From Achromobacter sp. Bel (GTDB lineage Bacteria > Pseudomonadota > Gammaproteobacteria > Burkholderiales > Burkholderiaceae_B): a stretch of DNA of 64,000 bases. This document shows positions 7,370-15,942 of the stretch, piece after piece; within the stretch, counting starts at the first letter, position 1, and the number at the start of each line of letters is the position of its first letter. A program made the translations under genes and the position numbers. Where the stretch lies: the NCBI RefSeq assembly GCF_012928505.1, contig NZ_JABBJN010000022.1, forward strand, positions 1 through 64,000, given 5' to 3'. A model generated the notes under the pieces. The model saw only the letters and a list, made by a program, of their open reading frames with translations, was not told the origin of the DNA and made no database searches.

Positions 7370-9471
7370 GCCGCCCCATGCAAGTCCTCAACCGCCTCGT
7401 CGCCGCCGCCACCAGCCGCAACGACATCGTCCTGGCGGTAATGATCGTGTCGATCATCTTCATGATGATCCTGCCGCTGCCGACGGCGCTGGTCGATGTG
7501 CTGATCGGCACCAACATGACCCTGTCGGCCATCCTGCTGATGGTGGCCATGTACCTGCCGTCGCCGCTGGCGTTCTCGTCGTTCCCGTCGGTGCTGCTGG
7601 TCACCACGCTGTTCCGGCTGGGCATCTCGATCGCCACCACCCGCCTGATCCTCTTGCAGGGCGACGCGGGCCACATCATCGAGACCTTCGGCAACTTCGT
7701 CGTGGGCGGCAACCTGATCGTTGGCCTGGTGGTGTTCCTGATCCTGACCATCGTGCAGTTCGTCGTCATCACCAAGGGCGCGGAACGGGTCGCCGAAGTC
7801 GCCGCCCGCTTCTCGCTGGACGCCATGCCGGGCAAGCAGATGTCGATCGACGCCGACTTGCGCGCCGGCACCATCGACATGGACGAGGCCCGCAAGCGCC
7901 GCTCCACGGTGGAAAAGGAAAGCCAGCTCTATGGCGCCATGGACGGCGCGATGAAGTTCGTGAAAGGCGACGCCATCGCCGGGTTGATCATCGTGGCGGT
8001 GAACCTTCTGGGCGGCATCCTGATCGGCACCATGCAGCGCAACCTGACTGCCGGCGAAGCCGTCCAGGTGTATTCCATCCTGACCATCGGCGACGGCCTG
8101 ATCGCGCAGATCCCGGCGCTGTTCATCGCCATCTGCGCCGGCATCATCGTCACTCGCGTGCAGACCGGCGACGCCCCCTCCAACGTGGGCAAGGACATCG
8201 GCGCCCAGGTGCTGGCCCAGCCACGCGCGCTGCTCATCGCCGCCGCCATCGCGGTCGGCATGGGGTTGATCCCCGGCATGCCCACGCTGACTTTCCTGGC
8301 ACTGGCCGCCGTCGTCGGCACCATCGGTTTCGTGCTGTTGCGCGGCGGGCGGAAAGAAGAAGACTCGGAAGGCGGGGAGATCACCGGCATCCCCGGCCTG
8401 GCCGCGGACGGGCAGCGGCCCGCCGCCAAGCCGCGCACCGACGGCAGCGCGGAATTCGCGCCCACCTTGCCGCTGATGATCGACGTGGCGGCGCCCCTGC
8501 AGCGCAGCTTCAACGCCGACGAACTGAACCAGGAACTGCTGAAGATCCGCCGCGCCCTGTATTTCGACCTGGGCGTGCCGTTCCCCGGCATCCAACTGCG
8601 CTTCAACGACGCGCTGCCGGAAGACAGCTACAACATCCTGTTGTCTGAAGTGCCGGTGTCGCAAGGCAAGCTGCGCCCCGGCGCGGTGCTGGCCCGCGAT
8701 ACCGAACTGAACCTGCAGGCGCTGCAAGTGCCTTACGAGGCGGACAAGCGCTTCCTGCCGGACGTGCCCACCCTCTGGGTCGACGCCGCATTCGCCCCCA
8801 AGCTGGCGGCCGCCGGCATTCCCTACCTGGATCCGCACCAGGTGCTGACCTGGCATCTGGCGTTCGTGCTGAAGAAGTATTCGTCGGACTTCATCGGTAT
8901 CCAGGAAACCCGCTTCCTGCTGACCGCGATGGAAGACCGCTTCCCTGATCTGGTGAAGGAAGCGCTGCGCGTGATGCCGGTGCAGAAGATCGCGGAAATC
9001 CTGCAACGGCTGGTGTCCGAAGACATCTCGGTGCGCAACCTGCGCGCGGTGCTGGAAGCGCTGATCGAGTGGGGCCAGAAGGAAAAAGATTCCGTGCTGC
9101 TGACCGAATACGTGCGCGTGTCGTTGAAGCGCCACATCAGCTACAAGTATTCCAGCGGCCAGAACATCCTGCCCGCCTACCTGCTGGCGCCGAATGTCGA
9201 AGAGACCGTGCGCGGCGCCATCCGCCAGACGTCGGCCGGCAGCTTCCTGGCGCTGGACCCGGGCGCCTCCAAGAAGCTGGTCGAGAACATCAAGCGCGCC
9301 ACGGGCGACCTCACGGCCGCCGCCCAGAAGCCTGTCCTGCTGACGTCGATGGACATCCGCCGGTATCTGCGCAAGATGATCGAGCAAGACCTCTACGACC
9401 TGCCGGTGCTGAGCTATCAGGAGCTGACCCAGGAGATCAACGTGCAACCCCTGGCTCGGGTGGACATGTGA
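7366..9471 (+). CDS. bcrD: BcrD/SctV, major export-gate protein of the type III secretion system
   Basis: This protein of about 700 aa is of the FlhA/LcrD/SctV family and forms the nonameric export gate in the inner membrane. The N-terminal half has about eight membrane segments with the family signature region (FVVGGNLIVGLVVFLILTIV, then FVVITKGAERVAEVAARFSL and DAMPGKQMSIDADLRAG). The C-terminal half is the cytoplasmic substrate-binding domain. A TTG at 7366 overlaps the sctY stop; an ATG at 7378 (MQVLNRL) is an equally good start 4 codons later. The length is normal. This is the most secure gene of the locus. Confidence 0.97.
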   Translation: MSRPMQVLNRLVAAATSRNDIVLAVMIVSIIFMMILPLPTALVDVLIGTNMTLSAILLMVAMYLPSPLAFSSFPSVLLVTTLFRLGISIATTRLILLQGDAGHIIETFGNFVVGGNLIVGLVVFLILTIVQFVVITKGAERVAEVAARFSLDAMPGKQMSIDADLRAGTIDMDEARKRRSTVEKESQLYGAMDGAMKFVKGDAIAGLIIVAVNLLGGILIGTMQRNLTAGEAVQVYSILTIGDGLIAQIPALFIAICAGIIVTRVQTGDAPSNVGKDIGAQVLAQPRALLIAAAIAVGMGLIPGMPTLTFLALAAVVGTIGFVLLRGGRKEEDSEGGEITGIPGLAADGQRPAAKPRTDGSAEFAPTLPLMIDVAAPLQRSFNADELNQELLKIRRALYFDLGVPFPGIQLRFNDALPEDSYNILLSEVPVSQGKLRPGAVLARDTELNLQALQVPYEADKRFLPDVPTLWVDAAFAPKLAAAGIPYLDPHQVLTWHLAFVLKKYSSDFIGIQETRFLLTAMEDRFPDLVKEALRVMPVQKIAEILQRLVSEDISVRNLRAVLEALIEWGQKEKDSVLLTEYVRVSLKRHISYKYSSGQNILPAYLLAPNVEETVRGAIRQTSAGSFLALDPGASKKLVENIKRATGDLTAAAQKPVLLTSMDIRRYLRKMIEQDLYDLPVLSYQELTQEINVQPLARVDM

Positions 9472-9496
9472 CCATGGAACACGCCGGAGCCCGACC

Positions 9497-10840
9497 ATGA
9501 GCGAAGCGCTGGAACTGCGCGTCCTGAGCGGCCTGCATCGCGATGCGCGCTGCCTGGTGGAAGACGGCTTGATGCTGGGCGCCGACCCGGCCTGCGACAT
9601 CGTGCTAGCCGACGATGGCATGGGGCCGCGCGCGGCGCGCGTGCGCATCGGCACTGACGGCTGGGACTTGGCCGTAGACGATCTCCCGCCCGGCAAACCG
9701 CCGGTCACGCCTTTCAACCGTCCTGTCCCCCTGGGTCCGGTATGGATTACCGTGGCGCGCCGCAACGATCCATGGGCGAACGCGCCGGACGCCGCCAACG
9801 ACGCCCAGGGCGGCGCGGCCGCCGTGGCGCACGCCGTGCAGGCGCCGCCCGCCGGTACGCCGGCGCCGTCGGCCGCGCCCGCCCACGACGAAAGCCAGGA
9901 ACTGGAACGCCGCTTGCCGATGCCGCCCGCGCAACGCCGGCGCAAGCGCGATTCCTGGCCGATGGTGCTGGGGCTGGCCGCAGTGGCCTTGACCATCCTG
10001 GTCGCCATCGTGCTGGCGCTCATCCCGGAATCCACCGCCAAGCGCGCGCCCACGCCCGACCCGAGGCTGGCCGCCGCCGAAAAATCGGTCGGCCAGATCT
10101 CGGCGGTATTCGAACGCATGGGGCTGGCGTCGCGCCTGCATATTTCGTTGTCGCGCGATGGCACGGTCACCGTCTCGGGATGGGTGCGCAACGCGGCGGA
10201 GCAGGATGCCGTGGCGTCCGCGATGTCGCAGATCTGGCCCATGCCGGCGATGCGCATCAGCAACGAAGACGAGGTCGTGCGCACGGCGCGCGCGGCGCTG
10301 CGCGGCTTCAACGTCAAGTACGATCCCCAGTATCAAGGCGAAGGCAGGCTCAACGTCGCCGGCATCGCCAGCAGCGCGCGCGAGCGCGCATCGGCGATGG
10401 ACGCGCTGCGTGCGCAATTGCCCGGCCTGACGGTGCTGGGCAACGACATCGTCCTGACGCAGCAGCTGAGCGACACGTTTTCCAGCCAGTTGGTGGATGC
10501 CGGACTGTCGGGCGTGCTGCTGGCGTGGAAGCCCGATCACCTGCAAGTGGAGCCCGGCGCGCTGGATGATGACCAGCAGGCGCGCCTGCAGGAACTGGTC
10601 GCCGACTTCAATAAAAGCTACCTGAATGTCGCCCGGCTCGCCGCCGCGGGCGTCGCCCCCGCCGCCGACAGCGTGCCGTTCGTGATCCGCAGCGTCGTGG
10701 GCGGCGCGCAGCCGTTCGTGGTGCTGGAAGACGGCAGCAAGCTGCTGGTCGGCGGTGTCTACCGCAAGTATCGGCTGGTTGCCGTGGAGAACACCCGCAT
10801 CATTTTTGAAGGGCCGCGCACCGCCATCGTGACGCGCTGA
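9497..10840 (+). CDS. bscD: BscD/SctD, inner-membrane ring protein of the type III secretion system
   Basis: This 447-aa protein is the outer component of the inner-membrane ring (YscD/PrgH family). A cytoplasmic FHA-like domain (about residues 1-95) is followed by an Ala/Pro-rich linker, one transmembrane helix (about 154-177, after a basic RRRKR stretch) and a periplasmic part with ring-building repeats (for example RLHISLSRDGTVTVSGWVRN). Domain order and length fit the family. It starts 25 nt after bcrD. Confidence 0.93.
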   Translation: MSEALELRVLSGLHRDARCLVEDGLMLGADPACDIVLADDGMGPRAARVRIGTDGWDLAVDDLPPGKPPVTPFNRPVPLGPVWITVARRNDPWANAPDAANDAQGGAAAVAHAVQAPPAGTPAPSAAPAHDESQELERRLPMPPAQRRRKRDSWPMVLGLAAVALTILVAIVLALIPESTAKRAPTPDPRLAAAEKSVGQISAVFERMGLASRLHISLSRDGTVTVSGWVRNAAEQDAVASAMSQIWPMPAMRISNEDEVVRTARAALRGFNVKYDPQYQGEGRLNVAGIASSARERASAMDALRAQLPGLTVLGNDIVLTQQLSDTFSSQLVDAGLSGVLLAWKPDHLQVEPGALDDDQQARLQELVADFNKSYLNVARLAAAGVAPAADSVPFVIRSVVGGAQPFVVLEDGSKLLVGGVYRKYRLVAVENTRIIFEGPRTAIVTR

Positions 10841-10898
10841 CGCGCCGATGACGCCTTACGGCCTGCCCATCCATTTTCCGACCTTTCCCAAGCGACGC

Positions 10899-11171
10899 AT
10901 GAACAACCCTGCCGACTTGACCGAATTGGAACAACGCCTGGCCGCCCCCGGCGGCGCCGCGCTGCGCGATACGCTGGCAGCGCGTCTGGCAGTGCTGGAA
11001 GACGACGCCCGCACCCGTCTGGGCCGGGGGCTGCCGCCCGCCACATTCCAGCATTGCCAAGCCATCGCGGATGCCGCGCAAGCCGCCCGCGCCGTGCTGG
11101 CCAGCGTCCCCGATCCGACTTCCCCCGCTGGCGCCTTTGCGTCCGCGCCGTTTCCCCCTTTGAACCGCTAA
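10899..11171 (+). CDS. bscE: BscE/SctE-type needle chaperone (YscE-like)
   Basis: This 90-aa helical protein lies between bscD and the needle gene bscF, the position of YscE in Yersinia, which with YscG keeps the needle subunit from polymerising in the cytosol. Helical stretches LTELEQRLAAPGGAALRDTL and FQHCQAIADAAQAARAVL support a small two-helix chaperone. The ATG at 10899 is chosen over an in-frame upstream ATG at 10848, which would add an unusual 17-residue extension. The call is mainly by context. 'SctE' is also used for the major translocator; the needle chaperone is meant here. Confidence 0.65.
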   Translation: MNNPADLTELEQRLAAPGGAALRDTLAARLAVLEDDARTRLGRGLPPATFQHCQAIADAAQAARAVLASVPDPTSPAGAFASAPFPPLNR

Positions 11172-11182
11172 GGAGACTCCCC

Positions 11183-11449
11183 ATGGCACTGAACGGACTC
11201 ACCGGCTCGTCCGGCCTGAATTTCAATAGCGTCAACAGCACCCTCTACGACAGCATCCGCTCGCAGGAAAGCAATCTGCAGACCACGCTGTCCAACATGC
11301 GCACGAACGCCGACGGTAGCGTGTCGCAGGCGGACATGCTGCAGATGCAGCAGCAGATCCAGCAATGGACGATGCTGATCGAAATTCAAAGCACGATTAC
11401 CAAGCAGATCGCGGATTCGCTCAAGGGCGTGATCCAGAAGGCAAGCTGA
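11183..11449 (+). CDS. bscF: BscF/SctF, needle subunit of the type III secretion system
   Basis: This 88-aa protein is the major needle subunit (YscF/PrgI/MxiH family). A polar N-terminus precedes two helices around the turn region (TTLSNMRTNADGSVSQADML), and the C-terminal polymerisation helix runs to the end (IQSTITKQIADSLKGVIQKA). Size and layout are exact for the family. An AGGAGA site lies 8 nt before the ATG at 11183. It is the last gene of the bopN arm; the btcA-like gene converges on it 20 nt downstream. Confidence 0.93.
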   Translation: MALNGLTGSSGLNFNSVNSTLYDSIRSQESNLQTTLSNMRTNADGSVSQADMLQMQQQIQQWTMLIEIQSTITKQIADSLKGVIQKAS

Positions 11450-11469
11450 CCGGCCTGGCCGGTGTCGGC

Positions 11470-11970
11470 CTAGACCGACTGCATCATGAAAGCGGGGTCT
11501 CGCCGCAGCGCATCCACGTCGGGTTCGGCGCGCGCCAGGCGCTTTTCCCAAGTTTCCACCTGATTGAGCAGCGCGTCGATCGCGGCCAGCAGCGTGTCCG
11601 CGGCGCAATCCGCACGCGGCACGCCCAGCTGCAGGTGCATGCTGCCGTCGGGCGCCGCGCACGCGACGGCGCCTGCGCCCGCTTGCAGGAAATTGCTTTG
11701 CGCGGCCAGCAACGCCTGCGCTCCATCCATCTTGCCTGCGCCCACGGCGCACGACAGCAGGATCTGCGCGCGCGCGCCCTGCTCCATCAATTGCACCAGG
11801 TGCCTGCCGTCGAACGCCAATTGGCACAGCCCCGCTTCTGACGGCGCCAGAGCGGGAATGCCCAACGACCGGCCAAGGTCGGAGAGTATCCGGGCGAATT
11901 GGGGTTCTGACACGATCTTGGGTTCTGCCGGGCCCGGCGCTCCGCCGCGCGGATGGGGCCCTGTAAGCAT
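11470..11970 (-). CDS. CesT-class effector chaperone (BtcA-like)
   Basis: This 166-aa protein has the class I chaperone layout: an N-terminal helix (FARILSDLGRSLGIPALAPS), strands (LCQLAFDGRHLVQLMEQG, then AQILLSCAVG) and a C-terminal helix (LLAAIDALLNQVETWEKRLA). In Bordetella the equivalent protein, BtcA, is the chaperone of the cytotoxic effector BteA (BopC). Here no effector gene is adjacent within the window; a GCS2-family ligase lies upstream instead. A weak version of the ECF-type motif is present at 11995-12025. Confidence 0.75.
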   Translation of the reverse strand: MLTGPHPRGGAPGPAEPKIVSEPQFARILSDLGRSLGIPALAPSEAGLCQLAFDGRHLVQLMEQGARAQILLSCAVGAGKMDGAQALLAAQSNFLQAGAGAVACAAPDGSMHLQLGVPRADCAADTLLAAIDALLNQVETWEKRLARAEPDVDALRRDPAFMMQSV

Positions 11971-12042
11971 AGGGATGAACGAGGCGCCATATTACCTACG
12001 TTTACTTCATCCCCCAAGCCCTTCCCCCACGAACGCTGGCGC

Positions 12043-13536
12043 CTAGAGCGGCACCACGGCACGGGCGCGACAGACCGCCGCCAACTGGTCCGAATTGCCG
12101 TCCAGTCCGCGCCACAAGCGCAACAGCCGATCCGCGCCAGTACAACGCGTATCGGCCACATAGCGGGCATAGTCCAGCCAGTGGCGCTCGTCGCCGTCCA
12201 GCCCGCCTTCGGCCACGGCCAGCACATCGCGAACCAGCGCATGCACGGCGTCGTCGTCCAGCGCGTGGCGCATCGCATCGGCCCGCATGGCGCGCAGGCG
12301 CAGCCAGCCCCATGACCGCAGCAGGTCCTCGGCCTGCGCCAGGTTGCGCATCAGGCCCAGTTGCAGCGCGGACGGCGCCATGACCGTCGTAGCCGCCACC
12401 GGACGGCCCGCGTCCTGCAGCAATTGCGCATCGGCGAACCCGGCCCCCGGCGCGCGCCCCTCGATATAGCCGACGACGCCCAGGCCCTCATACAGCGCTT
12501 CAATGCCGCCCGGCCGGCGCCAGGCATCGCGCAACGCATCCAGGTCCGGATGCGAGTCCAGGCGATACCGCCAGCGCGCATCCAGGAAATGCGCGAATTG
12601 CGAATACTCGAAGTGCCCGCCTTGCGGCGTCAGCGTGATGGCTTCGCCCGTATCGGTGCGCCGGCCGGGCCAGCCGCCAGACGCCAGAAAGCGCGTCAGC
12701 GACGGACCGCCTTGCAGGTAGACGCCCGCCGCCGACTTGTAGCCGTCTTCGACGGTCAGCGGCAGGCAACGGCTGGCGGTTTCGGGGCCGAACATCCAAC
12801 GGAAATGGTCGCCCAGGTCGGCGAAGGGCCGTTCGGGCAGGCGTTGCAGAAAGTGGTCGCCGGCATAGCGGGAATGGCGAAACATCCGGTCCCAGAGCGT
12901 CATGCGGTTCTCTTTGAAGCCGGTGATGCGCCCGCACTCCAAGGGGCTGTTGGCAAACAGCGCGATGCTTGCCGGCGCCAGCCCCAGCACCACATTCAAG
13001 GCGCGGGCCGCCTCGCGGATATCAACCGACGTGCAGGGGCTGTTCTGCGCCTTGGCGTCGATGCCGGCGCGGTGCAGCCATTCGCGGTGCCCGACCAGTT
13101 CGCGATAGATCGGCCGAGGCACCTGCACGGCCGCATACCAGCCGGGGTCCAGCGTGCATGCCGGATGCTCCGACACGTTCAGCACCGCCGCGCCTTCGGC
13201 GTCCAGCGCCTGCGCCGCATCTTCCAGTTCGCGCGTGACGCGGCGAGCCAGTTCCGCCAGCCCGCCTTGCGCATGCGCCACGGGCGCGAACGCCGTCTCA
13301 AGCAGATTGAACCCGTTGTCCAGGCCGCTTTCTCCCGCGGCCACCGAAACACCCACCGCCGCCTCGCCGATGCGCGACAGCGCCGGGGCCTCGCCTCGCG
13401 CGGCTTTCAGGCCCGCCAGACGCTCAAAGTAGCCGTCCACCGGATGGCTCTCGCCCGTGTCCAGGCGGGCCACGGCCATTTCCATTTCCAGCCCCAAGGT
13501 CTGGCCGGCACGGGCATGGGCAATCGATGGGGACAT
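12043..13536 (-). CDS. Glutamate-cysteine ligase family 2 (GCS2) protein
   Basis: This 497-aa protein resembles the GCS2 (plant-type GshA/EgtA) family, which joins glutamate and cysteine through the gamma-carboxyl using ATP. Family-like parts are GLEMEMAVARL near the N-terminus, NSPCTSVDIREAARALNVVL, and SIALFANSPLECGRITGFKE. The ATG at 13536 is chosen; longer frames run into the LysR gene. It lies 32 nt downstream of that LysR gene on the same strand. The product could be gamma-glutamylcysteine for glutathione, or another gamma-glutamyl amide; the substrate is not certain from sequence. Confidence 0.75.
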   Translation of the reverse strand: MSPSIAHARAGQTLGLEMEMAVARLDTGESHPVDGYFERLAGLKAARGEAPALSRIGEAAVGVSVAAGESGLDNGFNLLETAFAPVAHAQGGLAELARRVTRELEDAAQALDAEGAAVLNVSEHPACTLDPGWYAAVQVPRPIYRELVGHREWLHRAGIDAKAQNSPCTSVDIREAARALNVVLGLAPASIALFANSPLECGRITGFKENRMTLWDRMFRHSRYAGDHFLQRLPERPFADLGDHFRWMFGPETASRCLPLTVEDGYKSAAGVYLQGGPSLTRFLASGGWPGRRTDTGEAITLTPQGGHFEYSQFAHFLDARWRYRLDSHPDLDALRDAWRRPGGIEALYEGLGVVGYIEGRAPGAGFADAQLLQDAGRPVAATTVMAPSALQLGLMRNLAQAEDLLRSWGWLRLRAMRADAMRHALDDDAVHALVRDVLAVAEGGLDGDERHWLDYARYVADTRCTGADRLLRLWRGLDGNSDQLAAVCRARAVVPL

Positions 13537-13568
13537 GGCTTTGCGCTCTAGGAATGAAGGTCGATATG

Positions 13569-14462
13569 CTAGCGCACGCCGCCCATCACCACCGCGCGAA
13601 ACTCCTTCATCAGCGGCGACCAGGTCGTCGCACGCCGGGTGATCAGCGCGATGCTGCGCCGCAATGGCTTGCCCAGCGCGACGGGCAGCACCGCGATGTC
13701 CATGCCTGCGCCCAGCGCGCTCTGCGGCAGCACGGCCAGAAGATCCGATTCGGCCAGCAGTGCCAGGGTGCCCCGTGAAAAATGCTGCACCTCCAGCGCG
13801 GCCACGGGCAGGTCCAACCCGGCTTCGGCATACAGCGCATCCAGCGCCTTGCGCGCGATGGATGTCGGCCGCGGCAGGATCCAGCGCTGGCCCGCCAGAT
13901 CGCGCAGGGCCAGCTTGCGGCGGCCCGCCAGCGGATGCCCTCGCGCGGCCGCCACGCACAACGTGTCTTCCTTGATCAATTCCTGATGCAGCGTCGCCGG
14001 CACGTCGGCGTAGATCGGTGTTACCGCCAAGTCCAGTTTGCCGCTGGCGACCTGGTCGTTGAGATCGTCGGACAGGCCCTGCGTCAGTTGAACCCGCAGC
14101 GCCGGGCGCTGCGGCAGCAGGCGCTGCAACGCGGGCGTCACCACGCTGTCCACCGTCGCGCCGGTTGCGCCGATGCGCAGCAACCCCGCTTCGCCCACCC
14201 GCAACTCCATCGCGTGCCGCACGGCGTCGCGATATTCGGCCTGGAGCTTTTCCGCGTGCCCCTTGAAAGCAAGCCCCGCCGACGTCAGGCGCAGCCCGCG
14301 GCCGCCACGGTCCAGCAGCGCCAGGCCCGTATCGGCCTCCAGCCGCTGCAATGATTTGGACAAGGCCGGCTGGCTGACCCCGCAAGCGGCAGCGGCGCGG
14401 TCCAGATTGCCGTGCTCGACGCAGGCCAGGAAATATTCGATGTCCCGCAACGACAGATTCAT
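13569..14462 (-). CDS. LysR-type transcriptional regulator
   Basis: This 297-aa protein has the standard LysR layout: an N-terminal winged helix-turn-helix (LRDIEYFLACVEHGNLDRAA, then ACGVSQPALSKSLQRLEAD) and a C-terminal effector-binding domain with two periplasmic-binding-like lobes. It is divergent from the sulfatase gene, separated by 98 nt, and probably controls it and the following solute-binding protein. The GCS2 gene lies downstream in the same direction. The effector is unknown. Confidence 0.93.
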   Translation of the reverse strand: MNLSLRDIEYFLACVEHGNLDRAAAACGVSQPALSKSLQRLEADTGLALLDRGGRGLRLTSAGLAFKGHAEKLQAEYRDAVRHAMELRVGEAGLLRIGATGATVDSVVTPALQRLLPQRPALRVQLTQGLSDDLNDQVASGKLDLAVTPIYADVPATLHQELIKEDTLCVAAARGHPLAGRRKLALRDLAGQRWILPRPTSIARKALDALYAEAGLDLPVAALEVQHFSRGTLALLAESDLLAVLPQSALGAGMDIAVLPVALGKPLRRSIALITRRATTWSPLMKEFRAVVMGGVR

Positions 14463-14476
14463 AAATGACGGTTATG
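14460..14476. promoter_or_regulatory. Candidate LysR operator in the sulfatase divergent region
   Basis: An inverted repeat CATAA-N7-TTATG overlaps the start codon of the LysR gene. This A/T-rich dyad in a LysR/target intergenic region fits an autoregulatory LysR site, but it is short and could be chance. Confidence 0.3.
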
Positions 14477-14560
14477 TGTTCAAGCACCTTTTGGAATATT
14501 ACGACGCACCTGCGCTTCTAGAATGCCTGGGAACAACCCGAAGACCACCTAGGCGGCACA

Positions 14561-15892
14561 ATGGAACACAGACCCAATATCGTATTGATCGTGGCAGACA
14601 ACCTGGGATGGGGCGAGCTGGGCTGCTATGGCGGCGGCGCCCTGCGCGGCGCCCCCACGCCCCATATCGACCGCCTGGCCGCCGAAGGGCTTCTGCTGCA
14701 GAACTTCAACGTCGAAAGCGATTGCGTGCCCACGCGGTCCGCGCTGATGAGCGGCCGCCACCCCATCCGCACCGGCTGCCTGCAATCCGTGCCGCCCGGC
14801 CTGCCGCAAGGGCTGGCACGCGACGAGATCACGCTGGCGCAGCAATTGTCGGGACAGGGCTACGCCACCGCCCACTACGGCAAATGGCACCTGGGCGACG
14901 TGCCGGGCCGCTATCCCTCCGACCGCGGATTCGACGAGTGGTACGGCATCCCGCGGACCACCGACGAAAGCCAATTCACCTCATCGATCGGCTTCGACCC
15001 GTCCGTAGCCGATCTGCCCTACATCATGCAAGGCCAGGCCGGCCAGCCGTCCGAAAACGTCAAGCTCTACGATCTGGACACCCGCCGCCATATCGACGAG
15101 GAACTGGTGGACCGTTCCGTCGGCTTCATGCGTCAACACGCCGAAGCACAACGTCCTTTCTTCCTTTACCTGCCCCTGGTGCACCTGCATTTCCCCACCT
15201 TGCCGCATCCCGAGTTCGCGGGGCGCACGGGTGCCGGCGACTTCGCGGATTCCATGGTGGAGATGGACCACCGCGTCGGCCAGATCGTTCAAGCCGTCGA
15301 TGACCTGGACCTGCGCGACTCCACCGTCTTTATCTTCTGCAGCGACAACGGCCCGGAATTCCGCAAACCCTACCGCGGCACCGCCGGCCCCTGGACAGGC
15401 ACGTACCACACCGCCATGGAAGGCAGCCTGCGCGTGCCCTTCATCATCCGCTGGCCCGGCCACGTGCAGGCCGGCCGGGTGTCCAACGACATCGTCCACG
15501 TCACCGACCTCTACAGCACGCTGTGCCGCATCGGCGGCGCGGAGATTCCGCAAGACCGCCCCATCGACGGTGTCGACCAGACCGATTTCTTCACCGGCGC
15601 CTCCGCCGCGTCACAGCGCGAGGGCTTCCTGTTCTACATCAAGAACGACCTGCGGGCGGTCAAATGGCGCGACTGGAAGCTGCACTTCTATTGGGAGCCC
15701 GAGGTCAACGAAGGCAAGGGAAAACTGGAATCCCCCTATCTCTTCAATCTGAAGCAGGACCCCAAGGAAGAAAGCGACATCCTGATCTACAACACCTGGG
15801 TGCTCGGTCCGATCCTGAAAATGGTGCAGGCGTTCAATGCGTCCTGCGCCGCGCATCCGAATACGCCGCCGGGAAAGCCGGATCCCGCTTGA
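14561..15892 (+). CDS. Sulfatase (type I, formylglycine-dependent)
   Basis: This 443-aa protein is a type I sulfatase that hydrolyses sulfate esters. The formylglycine motif C-x-P-x-R is present as CVPTR (Cys55), followed by SALMSGRHPIRTG. The conserved YGKWHLGD and SDNGPEF blocks are present and supply metal and substrate ligands. The first metal-binding pair reads Asp13-Asn14 rather than the common Asp-Asp. No signal peptide is visible, so it is probably cytoplasmic and depends on a sulfatase-maturing enzyme elsewhere. It is transcribed with the solute-binding gene 50 nt downstream. The substrate is unknown. Confidence 0.9.
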   Translation: MEHRPNIVLIVADNLGWGELGCYGGGALRGAPTPHIDRLAAEGLLLQNFNVESDCVPTRSALMSGRHPIRTGCLQSVPPGLPQGLARDEITLAQQLSGQGYATAHYGKWHLGDVPGRYPSDRGFDEWYGIPRTTDESQFTSSIGFDPSVADLPYIMQGQAGQPSENVKLYDLDTRRHIDEELVDRSVGFMRQHAEAQRPFFLYLPLVHLHFPTLPHPEFAGRTGAGDFADSMVEMDHRVGQIVQAVDDLDLRDSTVFIFCSDNGPEFRKPYRGTAGPWTGTYHTAMEGSLRVPFIIRWPGHVQAGRVSNDIVHVTDLYSTLCRIGGAEIPQDRPIDGVDQTDFFTGASAASQREGFLFYIKNDLRAVKWRDWKLHFYWEPEVNEGKGKLESPYLFNLKQDPKEESDILIYNTWVLGPILKMVQAFNASCAAHPNTPPGKPDPA

Positions 15893-15942
15893 AGGCCCGG
15901 CGTTCCAACCGATAGCAGACCAGAACCATACAAGGGGAAAAT

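Noticed and set aside
7318-10317. A very long minus-strand open frame opposite bcrD and bscD
   Set aside because: It is antisense to two certain secretion genes, has a low-complexity His/Gln/Gly/Arg composition, and arises from GC-rich codon bias of the real genes.
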